Positions 17,450 through 27,593 of a stretch of DNA of 64,000 bases are shown here, one piece after another; the stretch's first letter is position 1; each line of letters starts with the position of its first letter. The position numbers were made by a program, and so were the translations under genes. Under the pieces are notes generated by a model that saw only the letters and a list, made by a program, of their open reading frames with translations, was not told the origin of the DNA and searched no databases. The stretch is taken from NCBI RefSeq assembly GCF_918741295.1, contig NZ_CAKKNB010000001.1, positions 1,364,001 to 1,428,000 of the forward strand. Direction: 5' to 3'. Origin of the DNA: Aquabacterium sp. CECT 9606. GTDB lineage: Bacteria > Pseudomonadota > Gammaproteobacteria > Burkholderiales > Burkholderiaceae_C.

Positions 17450-18259
17450 ATGGCTTACCTCGCTCCTGCCGAATTCGTGACCAAGATGGTCGACGCTGGT
17501 GAATCCAAGCTCCTGATGTCCACGCGGGACACCCTCATCCGCTCCTTCATGGCGGGCGCCATCCTGGCGCTGGGTGCGGCTTTCGCGGTCACCATCACGG
17601 TCAACACCGGCAATGCGCTGCTGGGCGCTTTGCTCTTCCCGGTCGGCTTCATCATGCTGTACCTGCTGGGCTTTGACCTGCTGACCGGCGTGTTCACCCT
17701 GGCCCCGCTGGCCGTGTTCGACAAGCGCCCTGGCGCCACCTGGGGCGGCGTGTTCCGCAACTGGACGCTGGTGTTCTTCGGCAACTTCGGGGGCGCTTTC
17801 ATGGTGGCGGTGTTCATGGCCATCATCTTCACCTTCGGTTTCAGCGAGGCTCCCAATGCGGTGGGCCAGAAAATTGGCCACATCGGTGAAGGTCGCACCG
17901 TGGGCTACGCCGCGCACGGCGCCGCCGGCATGCTGACGCTGTTCATCCGCGGCGTGATGTGCAACTGGATGGTGTCCACCGGCGTGGTGGCGGCCATGAT
18001 GTCCACCACGGTGTCGGGCAAGGCGATCGGCATGTGGATGCCGATTGCGCTGTTCTTCTACATGGGCTTCGAGCACAGCATCGTCAACATGTTCCTGTTC
18101 CCTTCGGGCCTGATGCTGGGCGGCCAGTTCACCCTGATGGACTACCTGATCTGGAACGAAATCCCCACGGTGATCGGCAATCTGGTGGGTGGTCTGACCT
18201 TCGTGGGGGCCACGCTGTACTCCACGCATTACAAGACCGCAGCCAAGCGCGTCGCTTGA
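17450..18259 (+). CDS. Formate/nitrite transporter (FNT/NirC-FocA family)
   Basis: 269 residues, all membrane-embedded, six predicted helices as in the pentameric FNT channels. Family features are the Met-Ala-x-Leu-x-Pro-Ala-Glu start, the LGFDLLTGVF and IRGVMCNWMVSTGVV segments (the latter carries the FNT core near the broken helix) and FEHSIVNMFLFPSG. The AGGAAG ribosome site is at 17440-17445. In this context it most likely imports or exports nitrite for NirBD. It stands behind an attenuator and shares its stop codon region with the following phosphatase-kinase gene. Confidence 0.93.
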   Translation: MAYLAPAEFVTKMVDAGESKLLMSTRDTLIRSFMAGAILALGAAFAVTITVNTGNALLGALLFPVGFIMLYLLGFDLLTGVFTLAPLAVFDKRPGATWGGVFRNWTLVFFGNFGGAFMVAVFMAIIFTFGFSEAPNAVGQKIGHIGEGRTVGYAAHGAAGMLTLFIRGVMCNWMVSTGVVAAMMSTTVSGKAIGMWMPIALFFYMGFEHSIVNMFLFPSGLMLGGQFTLMDYLIWNEIPTVIGNLVGGLTFVGATLYSTHYKTAAKRVA

Positions 18260-19992
18260 TCCCTCAACTGCGCATCACGCTCGGCCAGCATTCGCAGGCC
18301 GGGCGCAAGCCTGTCAACCAGGATTTCCATGGCGCGGCCATCCCGCTTGAGCCGCACCTGAGCAGCAAAGGCATCGTCGTGGCCTTGGCCGATGGCATCA
18401 GCAGCAGCGCAGTCAGCCAGGTGGCGAGCGCCGCTGCGGTGCGCGGTTTTCTGGATGACTACTACTGCACCTCCGAGGCCTGGTCGGTGTCGCGCGCCGC
18501 GCAGCGCGTGCTGGAGGCCACCAACTCGTGGTTGCATGCGCAGACGCAGAGAAGCGATGCCCGCTTTGACAAGGACCGTGGCCACGTCTGCACCTTCAGC
18601 GCCTTGATCTTCAAGGGCCGCGAAGCCCACCTGCTGCACGTGGGTGACGCCCGCGTCTTCAGGCTGCACGCGCAAGCCCTGGAGCAGCTCAGCGATGACC
18701 ACCGCGTTCGCGTCTCGTCTGTCGAGACTTACCTGGGGCGCGCCTTGGGTGCCGGGCCCACGGTTGAGATCGACTACCGAAGCTGGTTTGCCGAGGTGGG
18801 CGAGGTCTATGTGCTGGCCACCGATGGCGCTTACGAATACCTCGATGCTGCCGCCGTGCATGCCGCGCTGGCCCAGTACCCCGATGATTTCGATGCCGCG
18901 GCAGCATCGCTCACCGACCTGGCCCTGGCGCGCGGTAGTGCGGACAACCTGACGGTTCAATTGGTGCGCATCGACGCGCTGCCGGATGCCCAGGCTTCGC
19001 AGTTGCACGCACAACGCGAAGGGCTGCGCATGCCGCCGCCTTTGCAGCCCCGCATGGACTTCGAGGGCTACACCATCGTGCGTGAACTGCATGCCAGCTC
19101 GCGCAGCCACGTGCATCTGGCCATTGACCAGCTCAGCGGGCAGCACGTGGTCTTGAAGACCCCGTCGGTCGACCTGCGCACTGATCCCGTCTACCTGGAC
19201 CGCTTCATCCTGGAAGAGTGGATTGCACGCCGGATCGACAGCGCCCATGTGCTCAAGGCCAGCGCGGCGGACCGCCCGCGCGAGCACCTCTTCGTGGCCA
19301 TGGAGTACGTTGATGGCCAAACATTGGCTCAGTGGATGATCGACCATCCGGAGCCTGACCTTGACAGCGTGCGCAGCATCGTCGAGCAAGTGGCCAAGGG
19401 CCTGCGGGCGTTTCACCGCAAAGAGATGCTGCACCAGGATCTGCGCCCGGAGAACCTGATGATCGACCGCACGGGCACCGTCAAGATCATCGACTTTGCT
19501 TCCACGCACGTGGCGGGGTTGACCGAAGGCACGCTGGACGCCCGGCCGCAAGCCATTGCCGGTTCATTGCAGTACACGGCGCCCGAGTACTTTGTGGGCG
19601 GCGTGGGCACGCCTCAATCCGAGTTGTTCTCGTTGGCGGTGATCGCCTACCAGATGCTGACCGGCCATCTGCCCTACGGCTTGCAAGTGACCCAACTGCG
19701 ATCGCCTGGTGACCTGAACCGGCTGCGCTACATCCCGGTTCGCGAACGGCGGCCTGAGTTGCCGCCTTGGCTGGATGCCGTGTTGCGCAGGGCCTTGCAC
19801 CCTCAAGCCAGCAAGCGCCAGGAAGCGCTCTCCGAGTTTGTCCATGATCTGTCGACACCTGGATCTCAGTACCAGGGCCACCGCCCGTCGCCGCTGATCG
19901 ACCGCAATCCCGTGGTGTTCTGGCAGACCTTGACGGTGTTGCTGGCCTTGGCCGTGCTGGTGTTGCTGGGGCTCAGGCTTACCGGCCGGTGA
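18256..19992 (+). CDS. PP2C-type phosphatase fused to membrane-anchored Ser/Thr kinase-like domain
   Basis: 578 residues if it starts at TTG 18256, which overlaps the channel gene stop as TTGA; no ATG is available near and no strong ribosome site is seen, so coupled translation is likely. Residues 5-240 are a PP2C phosphatase (NQDF near 21-24, ALADGISSS 44-51, VGDARVFRL 129-137, ATDGAYEYL 188-196, SADNL 228-232). Residues 270-535 are a protein kinase fold with Lys301, HQD motif (393-395) and Asp413-Phe-Ala in place of DFG; the glycine loop is poorly conserved (LHASSRSHVH). A C-terminal helix (553-574) anchors it in the membrane. Position implies control of nitrite transport or assimilation by phosphorylation. 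Confidence 0.88.
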   Translation: MIPQLRITLGQHSQAGRKPVNQDFHGAAIPLEPHLSSKGIVVALADGISSSAVSQVASAAAVRGFLDDYYCTSEAWSVSRAAQRVLEATNSWLHAQTQRSDARFDKDRGHVCTFSALIFKGREAHLLHVGDARVFRLHAQALEQLSDDHRVRVSSVETYLGRALGAGPTVEIDYRSWFAEVGEVYVLATDGAYEYLDAAAVHAALAQYPDDFDAAAASLTDLALARGSADNLTVQLVRIDALPDAQASQLHAQREGLRMPPPLQPRMDFEGYTIVRELHASSRSHVHLAIDQLSGQHVVLKTPSVDLRTDPVYLDRFILEEWIARRIDSAHVLKASAADRPREHLFVAMEYVDGQTLAQWMIDHPEPDLDSVRSIVEQVAKGLRAFHRKEMLHQDLRPENLMIDRTGTVKIIDFASTHVAGLTEGTLDARPQAIAGSLQYTAPEYFVGGVGTPQSELFSLAVIAYQMLTGHLPYGLQVTQLRSPGDLNRLRYIPVRERRPELPPWLDAVLRRALHPQASKRQEALSEFVHDLSTPGSQYQGHRPSPLIDRNPVVFWQTLTVLLALAVLVLLGLRLTGR

Positions 19993-20556
19993 TCACCCCA
20001 GCAGCTGTTTGAACGCTGCCTTTTGTTGAGCAAGCGAGGCCACGGGGCCATTGGCCCGCACCTGGTCCAGCAGCATGCCATCCACCAGCACGACCAGGAT
20101 CGGGGCCACCATCCGGGGCTTTGGCACGCCGGCAAGCTTCAAGGCTGCTTCGGTGGCCTCCAGAAAATACTCGCGCTGTTGCGTGATGATCTCGGCCAGA
20201 TCGGGCTCTCGGGAAGCGATCAAAAACAGCTCGAAGCGGGCCACGAGGCGCGAGCGTTTGGCCGCCGACAACCAGTCCGACACCCGCGCGACCAGCAGAT
20301 CGGCCAGGCTGTCTGGCGACAAGGGGGACTTGGCCATGCGCTGCGCATCGACTTGCAAGTCGGCCATGTCCAGCGCCGCGTGCCGCTTCAGGGTCAGGGT
20401 CAGCAGTTCAAGGCGGGTGCGGCAGTAAAACGAGGTGGAGCCCACGGGCAGGTCGGCCTGCGTGTCCACTGCGCGGTGGGTCAAGCCACGTGCGCCCACT
20501 GTGCCGAGCAATTCAATGGCGGCATCGGCAATCAAGGTCTTTCGGTCTTTTTCCAT
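19993..20556 (-). CDS. TetR-family repressor
   Basis: 187 residues. Residues 5-50 form the TetR helix-turn-helix (IADAAIELLGTVGARGLTHRAVDTQADLPVGSTSFYCRTR, typical spacing with SFYC in place of the common FYYHF). The rest is a helical ligand-binding domain. It is divergent from the DAPG-hydrolase-like gene, and two identical operator-like palindromes lie between them, so it probably represses both itself and that gene. Its stop abuts the stop of the kinase gene. Confidence 0.9.
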   Translation of the reverse strand: MEKDRKTLIADAAIELLGTVGARGLTHRAVDTQADLPVGSTSFYCRTRLELLTLTLKRHAALDMADLQVDAQRMAKSPLSPDSLADLLVARVSDWLSAAKRSRLVARFELFLIASREPDLAEIITQQREYFLEATEAALKLAGVPKPRMVAPILVVLVDGMLLDQVRANGPVASLAQQKAAFKQLLG

Positions 20557-20601
20557 CAGGGGATGACAAGGGGGTCAGGGTTTACGGCATGGCGGCATCA
20601 T

Positions 20602-20642
20602 CTCTACACCAGTAGAGTTTTGGTATTCTCTACACATGTAGA
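20602..20642. promoter_or_regulatory. Two TCTAC-N4-GTAGA operators
   Basis: Two copies of TCTAC-N4-GTAGA: CTCTAC-ACCA-GTAGAG (20602-20617) and TCTAC-ACAT-GTAGA (20629-20642), centres 26 bp apart. They sit between the divergent TetR and DAPG-hydrolase-like genes, 20 bp before the latter's start, as expected of TetR operators. Confidence 0.78.
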
Positions 20643-20661
20643 TAACCATTGGAGGTCGATC

Positions 20662-21861
20662 GTGTCACAACCCCTGCGCTCTTTCATCTTAGCGGGCGTC
20701 ATCAGCCTGATTCAACCGGCCTACTTCGGGCAGGACCTGCCTGGTGCAGCTCAGGCCCAGGTGCTCAGCGCCTCGGCGCAGTTCGTGGTGCCCGCCACTC
20801 GGCCTGAAGCCTTCAGCTGGTATTGGGACAACGTGGACCAGGGCTTGTTCACCGGGGCCAATGGGGACAACAGCGCCTTCCGCTGGATCCAGCCGCCAGC
20901 CAGCCCGCAGCATCTGGGTTACTCGGAGGGCGCCCGCTACCAGGCCACCAGCACCTTTGGTGGCGCCCGGCACACGGTGGACGTCAGCTACCTGGATCCC
21001 GCAACCATGCATGGCCGCGTGGCCTCCGACAACTTCCTGGGCAGCAAACCTTACAGCTTTGTGGCGCAGAGCGTGTCGATCGATGGCAAGCCGCCTTTCA
21101 CGGTGCTGGTGCAGTACACGCCCACGGGCAGCACCTTCAGCGACACGCAGTTCCGGATCCAGGCCACGCTGGCGTCTGACCCGCGCCTGGCCCAAGCCTA
21201 TGTGGACCACTTGCGCAAGACCTTGTGCGGGCTCAAGCCCACCTTGACCGAGGCGCTCAACCAGCGCTACTTCAACGCTGTGCTCAAGGCGCGCGGCCAC
21301 TACGCCTTTGGCCCGGTGGACAAGAACTGGAACGTGACGCTGACCATCGTGCAAGAGATCAAAGGCATCACGCCCGAGATGCTGGCCTGGTGGTGGGACC
21401 ACATAGGATCGACCGAGCGCTACCGCCTGTGGCAGCCCATCGACCACGTCTCTTTTGAGTGGACGGTGCCGCCCAACAGCCCCGATCTGCAGTACGACAT
21501 TGGCGCGGTGCAAAAGGCCAAGGAGTACATTGGCAAGACAGCATTGACGCTCAACATCACCGGCGCTGATCCACACGCTGTGCCACCGCCCGTGCCCTTG
21601 ACCGATCCCGGTTACTTTTATGCCCGCACTGACCTGACCTTGCTGGCGGGCATCTTGCCCAGCAATTCGCTGACGCACCAATGGCGCCCCAACGCTGCGG
21701 GCGATGGCGTGATCTTGACCAGCACCTTTGTGAACACCGTGCTGGCGCGCATCCTCAACAAAGACTTCTTTGATGACCTGGGTTCGCACGCGCTGCGCGA
21801 GTTCCAGATGCTGCCGTACTTCCTGCCTCGCCTCTACAAGCGCGAATACCTGAATCAGTGA
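20662..21861 (+). CDS. DAPG hydrolase (PhlG)-family-like protein
   Basis: 399 residues from GTG 20662 with GGAGG 6 nt upstream. It resembles PhlG-type 2,4-diacetylphloroglucinol hydrolase domains, zinc enzymes that cleave a carbon-carbon bond of acyl-phloroglucinols. Visible elements are ITPEMLAWWWDHI, RYRLWQPIDHVSFEW and, in the N-terminal half, the related EAFSWYWDNV, so the protein may contain two copies of the fold. PhlG itself is about 290 residues, so this is longer. The substrate is not known; an aromatic ketone inducer sensed by the neighbouring TetR is a reasonable guess. It overlaps folA by 7 bp at the converging ends. Confidence 0.68.
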   Translation: MSQPLRSFILAGVISLIQPAYFGQDLPGAAQAQVLSASAQFVVPATRPEAFSWYWDNVDQGLFTGANGDNSAFRWIQPPASPQHLGYSEGARYQATSTFGGARHTVDVSYLDPATMHGRVASDNFLGSKPYSFVAQSVSIDGKPPFTVLVQYTPTGSTFSDTQFRIQATLASDPRLAQAYVDHLRKTLCGLKPTLTEALNQRYFNAVLKARGHYAFGPVDKNWNVTLTIVQEIKGITPEMLAWWWDHIGSTERYRLWQPIDHVSFEWTVPPNSPDLQYDIGAVQKAKEYIGKTALTLNITGADPHAVPPPVPLTDPGYFYARTDLTLLAGILPSNSLTHQWRPNAAGDGVILTSTFVNTVLARILNKDFFDDLGSHALREFQMLPYFLPRLYKREYLNQ

Positions 21862-22346
21862 CGGCGCTGGTAGGTGACGTAGGCAAACGCCAGGGGCTGC
21901 GGTTCAGTCACCAAGCGAGCCTCGCGCGCGGTCTCTTCAAAGTCCGCGCGCGGCCAGTCGGGGAAGAAAGTGTCGGCGTCCAGCACGTCCTGGTCCACTT
22001 CGGTCAGCACCAGTTCGTCGGCGCGTGGCAGGGCTTGGGTGTAGATCTGGCCACCGCCCACCACGAAGGCCTGCGGCGCGTCGGCCACCAGGGCCAGGGC
22101 TTCGTCCAGTGACCGTGCCACTTCCACGCCGGGCACCGACCAATCCGCGTTGCGGGTGATGACGATGTTGCGCCGGCCTGGCAGCGGCCTGCCGATCGAG
22201 TCATAGGTTTTGCGGCCCATGATGAGCGGCGAGCCCATGGTGAGTTGCTTGAAGCGCGGCAAATCGCCAGGCAGGTGCCACAGCAAGGCGTTGTCCCGGC
22301 CAATGGCGCCATTGCGGGCCACGGCGGCGATCAGTGACAGCTTCAT
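21855..22346 (-). CDS. folA: Dihydrofolate reductase
   Basis: 163 residues, standard size. It reduces dihydrofolate to tetrahydrofolate with NADPH. Family residues are [29 protein letters not shown] at the start (with the Trp and Asp of the active site), [23 protein letters not shown] and FVVGGGQIY. The start overlaps the thyA stop by 4 nt, a classical thyA-folA operon: thymidylate synthase produces the dihydrofolate that this enzyme recycles. Confidence 0.97.
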   Translation of the reverse strand: MKLSLIAAVARNGAIGRDNALLWHLPGDLPRFKQLTMGSPLIMGRKTYDSIGRPLPGRRNIVITRNADWSVPGVEVARSLDEALALVADAPQAFVVGGGQIYTQALPRADELVLTEVDQDVLDADTFFPDWPRADFEETAREARLVTEPQPLAFAYVTYQRRH

Positions 22347-23194
22347 ACCGCCACGGCGCCTTTGATGGCCGGGTGGTGCTGGTACTCCAGCACTTCGAAG
22401 TCTTCGTACTGGTAGTCGAAGATCGAGTCAGGCTTGCGCTTGATGTTCAGCAATGGGTAAGGGTGCGGCAGGCGGCTGAGTTGCAGCTCGACCTGCTCGG
22501 TGTGGTTGCTGTAGATGTGGCAATCGCCACCAGTCCAGACAAAGTCGCCCACGTCCAGGTCGCATTGCTGGGCCAGCATGTGGGTCAGCAGCGCATAGCT
22601 GGCGATGTTGAAGGGCACACCCAGAAAGATGTCGGCGCTGCGCTGGTAAAGCTGGCAGCTGAGCTTGCCCTTGCCACCGGCCTCCGTGGGCGGCGCCACG
22701 TAGAACTGGAAAAAGGCATGGCAGGGCGGCAGCGCCATCTGATCGATCAGGCCCACGTTCCAGGCACTGACGATGATGCGGCGCGAGTCGGGGTTGGTCT
22801 TGAGTTGCTTGACGACTTCACTGATCTGGTCAACGTGGCCGCCATCGGGCTTGGGCCAGTTGCGCCATTGCACGCCATAGACGGGGCCGAGAGAGCCATC
22901 TTCGCGCGCCCATTCGTCCCAGATCGTGACGCCGTGGTCTTTCAGGTACTTGACGTTGTCGTCGCCACGCAGAAACCACAGCAGCTCAACGATGATGGAC
23001 TTGAGGTGCACCTTCTTGGTGGTGACCAGCGGGAATCCTTCGCTCAGGTCGAAGCGCATTTGGTGGCCGAACACGCTGCGCGTGCCGGTGCCCGTGCGGT
23101 CGGTCTTGGCCACGCCTTGCGTGAAGACATGCCGCATGAAATCTTCATACTGGCTGCGGATAGGGCGGCTGTGGTGCGGGTGCGTGGTGCTCAT
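22343..23194 (-). CDS. thyA: Thymidylate synthase
   Basis: 283 residues. It methylates dUMP with methylene-tetrahydrofolate. Motifs include DRTGTGT, the catalytic cysteine in [37 protein letters not shown] and GDCHIYSNH. It has a somewhat longer insertion ([12 protein letters not shown]) before the LSCQLYQRS segment than E. coli ThyA. It is the first gene of the pair with folA, and stands 15 bp after the ABC exporter gene stop in the same direction. Confidence 0.97.
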   Translation of the reverse strand: MSTTHPHHSRPIRSQYEDFMRHVFTQGVAKTDRTGTGTRSVFGHQMRFDLSEGFPLVTTKKVHLKSIIVELLWFLRGDDNVKYLKDHGVTIWDEWAREDGSLGPVYGVQWRNWPKPDGGHVDQISEVVKQLKTNPDSRRIIVSAWNVGLIDQMALPPCHAFFQFYVAPPTEAGGKGKLSCQLYQRSADIFLGVPFNIASYALLTHMLAQQCDLDVGDFVWTGGDCHIYSNHTEQVELQLSRLPHPYPLLNIKRKPDSIFDYQYEDFEVLEYQHHPAIKGAVAV

Positions 23195-23209
23195 GGCGGC
23201 GATTTTATT

Positions 23210-25015
<1,806 letters not shown>

Positions 25016-25048
25016 AGCGTGAACAGGGTAGGGTGTGATTATGGTGCC

Positions 25049-25083
25049 TTGACAATATTTGTTTAGGCAATTAAATTCTTCCC
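25049..25083 (+). promoter_or_regulatory. Promoter of marR-type gene, possibly leaderless
   Basis: TTGACA (25049-25054) and TAAATT (25072-25077) with 17-bp spacing. Transcription would start about 7 nt after the -10 box, at or next to the ATG at 25084, and no ribosome site is present between. A leaderless mRNA is likely. Confidence 0.6.
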
Positions 25084-25623
25084 ATGACGACTAAGAAACC
25101 GGATCTGGCGACAGGCGCCTTGCAGGGCGCCGACTTCTACTCGCCGGAGCGATTTTCCAGCGCCGACAGCGTGGGCTTCCTGATGAAGCGCGTCATGATG
25201 GCTTTGGTGACCGATGTGGACCGCCAGTTGGAAGCGCATGGCCTGACGCACGCCCAGTGGACGCCTTTGTTCCTGCTGCGGCAAGGGCGTGTCAATACCC
25301 TGGCAGAGTTGTCACGCGAGCTGCAACTGGACCCCGGCGCCCTGACGCGCACCCTGGACCGGCTGGAGGCCAAAGGCCTGTGCACCCGCGAGCGATCCAC
25401 GCAAGACCGGCGGGTGGTGCACCTGGCCTTGACCGATGAGGGCCTGGCCGCTTCAGCCCATGTGCCCAAGGTGCTGTGCGAAACGCTCAACGCGTTTCTG
25501 GACGGATTCAGCCACGACGAGTGGCAGACCCTGCTCGATTTTCTGCGCCGCATGGCCCACAACGCCGAACGCGTTCGCGAGGCCAGTGGCGGCCCGCACG
25601 ATGTGCACCAGCCCAAATCTTAA
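25084..25623 (+). CDS. MarR-family transcriptional regulator
   Basis: 179 residues. The winged helix-turn-helix is clear: LAELSRELQLDPGALTRTLDRLEAKGLCTRERS, then the wing TQDRRVVHLALTDEG. Flanking helices give the MarR dimer. Adjacent and divergent to an MsbA-like exporter, it is likely to control that gene and itself in response to a small aromatic or antibiotic ligand. Its own promoter suggests a leaderless transcript. Confidence 0.92.
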   Translation: MTTKKPDLATGALQGADFYSPERFSSADSVGFLMKRVMMALVTDVDRQLEAHGLTHAQWTPLFLLRQGRVNTLAELSRELQLDPGALTRTLDRLEAKGLCTRERSTQDRRVVHLALTDEGLAASAHVPKVLCETLNAFLDGFSHDEWQTLLDFLRRMAHNAERVREASGGPHDVHQPKS

Positions 25624-25706
25624 AGCGCCGGTGACGTGGCAGCCCGTGGGGCCGGTCGAGCATGCCGCAAACCAGGCGGTCGCCTGATCCTGCAATCCGC
25701 TGTCGA

Positions 25707-26453
25707 TCAGGCGATGTTGCGCTTGCCCTTGATGTTGGCACCCACGACGAGCAACCCGGCCAATAAAAGCAGGGCCTGCGTTGGTTCGGGAACCGAAGAC
25801 ACATTGATCTTACCTGTCATCTGATAAGAGAACTGCTGTGTGAATGTGTCGACGTTCCAGGTGGCGTTGAGCAGCGTGTAGGTGGCTGCATAGTTGACGA
25901 TGGATCCCTCTGGCAGGGTGAAGGGTATGAAATACTGGTCACCTGAACCCCAGCCACCAGCGTGGTTGAACACGATCCTGGCAGTTCCTACGAGGGTCGC
26001 CACAGTCGATCCAATCTTGGCCTTCAAGAGGACTGGTGACACTGGGGCGAATTCGCCTTCTGTCCACAAACCAGCGCCTGGCTCATTGCATGAAGGGCAC
26101 CAAACCTGTCCTTGAGAATAGAAGATACTTCCCTCGCCTCTTGCCCAATTGTTGACACGGCCGAAACGGTAGGTGATTTCGTCATTGCTGGTTTCGACGC
26201 TCAGCAATTCGCCATTGGTGTAGGGGATCCATCCGGCTCCCGATTGACGAACCTCTCCGTTGCTCAATTGGTATGAGTACGCCGCCCCCAGGATACTGAA
26301 GCGGTCATAGCTCGGGTAATCAACAGGATAGTGGCTGTCTGGATAGCCAGCCACGGTGCTGACGTTGATTGCGTCAATGCTCAGGGCATGGGCTTGGTAG
26401 GAGAAAAATACGGAAGCTGCGGCAACGACGACGCGCTTGAGATTGGTTTGCAT
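25707..26453 (-). CDS. PEP-CTERM-sorted secreted protein
   Basis: About 248 residues from ATG 26453; a TTG at 26471 would add six. Signal peptide MQTNLKR-VVVAAASVFFSYQAHA with likely cleavage after AHA. The mature part is beta-rich with one CxxC pair (WCPSC) and no catalytic motif that I know. The tail is a textbook PEP-CTERM signal: VPEP, a hydrophobic helix LLLLAGLLVVGAN and a basic end KGKRN. Proteins of this kind are handed to an exosortase (EpsH/XrtA type) and end up in the outer layers or exopolysaccharide matrix. No exosortase gene is in the window. Lower GC than neighbours suggests recent acquisition or relaxed selection. Confidence 0.85.
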   Translation of the reverse strand: MQTNLKRVVVAAASVFFSYQAHALSIDAINVSTVAGYPDSHYPVDYPSYDRFSILGAAYSYQLSNGEVRQSGAGWIPYTNGELLSVETSNDEITYRFGRVNNWARGEGSIFYSQGQVWCPSCNEPGAGLWTEGEFAPVSPVLLKAKIGSTVATLVGTARIVFNHAGGWGSGDQYFIPFTLPEGSIVNYAATYTLLNATWNVDTFTQQFSYQMTGKINVSSVPEPTQALLLLAGLLVVGANIKGKRNIA

Positions 26454-26489
26454 ATGGTTGGTTTTATTCAACTCGTTGATGTATTCAGA

Positions 26490-26506
26490 GAGAGCCTTTG
26501 GCTCTC
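26490..26506. promoter_or_regulatory. Hairpin in 5' leader of PEP-CTERM gene
   Basis: Perfect inverted repeat GAGAGCC-TTT-GGCTCTC about 37 bp upstream of the ATG of the PEP-CTERM gene. No U-tract follows on either strand, so it is not a terminator; an operator or 5'-UTR stem is possible. Confidence 0.5.
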
Positions 26507-26608
26507 ACCTCCCTTTGCGTGACCCGGCAAGGTCCTTCGCGTCGGCAGGGTAGCGGAGGCACGTGGCTTGGTCAATGAAAGGCTACCCCTTGGATGCGGG
26601 GCGGCGCT

Positions 26609-27586
26609 TCAATCTTGTTTGGGCGACAAATGCGGCATCAACAAGGCCTGGGCCTGTTCCACCGCATCGGGCGCGTCGGCCGCCACCACATGCCGCCACG
26701 GCATGCCGCGCAGCCAGGTCAGCTGGCGCTTGGCCAATTGGCGGGTGGCGGCGATGCCGCGTTCGGTCACGGCGGCCAGGTTTTTGGCCTCATGCAGTTC
26801 CAGGCCTTCGTCCAGCGCTTCCCACACCTGCCGGTAGCCCACGCAGCGCATGGAGGGCAGGTCCAGGTGCAGATCGCCGCGCCGACGCAGCGCCTGCACT
26901 TCATCGATGAAGCCGGCCTGCATCATTTGTTCAAAGCGCTGGGCGATGCGGTGGTGCAGCCAGGGGCGCTCGGTGGGCTCCAGTGAGACCAGCACGGTGT
27001 GGGCCGGGCCCTGCTCGCCATGCGATGGGGCGCGCAGGTGGAAGCTGGACAGGGGCTTGCCGGTGCTGTGCCACACCTCCAGCGCACGCTGGATGCGCTG
27101 TGTGTCGCCTGGGGGCAGCCGTGTGGCGGTCACTGGGTCGACCGCGGCCAACTCGGCGTGCAAGGCGGCCCAGCCTTCGGTTTGAGCGCGGGCGTCCAGC
27201 ATGGCGCGCACGGCCGGATCAGCCGGGGGCATCTCGTCCAGGCCGTCCAGCAAAGACTTGATGTAGAGCATGGTGCCGCCCACCAGCACGGGGTGGCGGC
27301 CACGCGCGCGGATCTCGGCCATCAAGCGCTGCGTGTCGCGCACGAAGCGCGCGGCGCTGTAGCTTTCCAGCGGATCGATGATGTCGATCAGGTGGTGCGG
27401 CACGGCGGCCAACTCATCGGGCGTGGGTTTGGCGGTGCCGATGTCCATGCCGCGGTAGACCAAGGCCGAGTCAACGCTGATGATCTCGATCGGGGCGTGC
27501 GCGGCCAGCCCCAGTGCGATGGCGGTCTTGCCGCTGGCCGTGGGGCCGGCCAGGATCAGGGTGGTGGGCGTGTTGTCCAGGCTCAT
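26609..27586 (-). CDS. miaA: tRNA dimethylallyltransferase
   Basis: 325 residues from ATG 27586; an ATG at 27619 is in frame but would overlap the MFS gene. It transfers a dimethylallyl group to A37 of tRNAs that read UNN codons. Motifs: [19 protein letters not shown] (P-loop), [28 protein letters not shown] and [15 protein letters not shown]. It is the last of a run mutL, pseudouridine synthase, MFS exporter, miaA, all leftward and closely spaced. Confidence 0.96.
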   Translation of the reverse strand: MSLDNTPTTLILAGPTASGKTAIALGLAAHAPIEIISVDSALVYRGMDIGTAKPTPDELAAVPHHLIDIIDPLESYSAARFVRDTQRLMAEIRARGRHPVLVGGTMLYIKSLLDGLDEMPPADPAVRAMLDARAQTEGWAALHAELAAVDPVTATRLPPGDTQRIQRALEVWHSTGKPLSSFHLRAPSHGEQGPAHTVLVSLEPTERPWLHHRIAQRFEQMMQAGFIDEVQALRRRGDLHLDLPSMRCVGYRQVWEALDEGLELHEAKNLAAVTERGIAATRQLAKRQLTWLRGMPWRHVVAADAPDAVEQAQALLMPHLSPKQD

Positions 27587-27593
27587 GGCAAGG

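Noticed and set aside
25680-25714. 10-bp inverted repeat TCGCCTGATC/GATCAGGCGA as terminator
   Set aside because: No U-tract on either side; it overlaps the end of the PEP-CTERM gene, so only a weak candidate.
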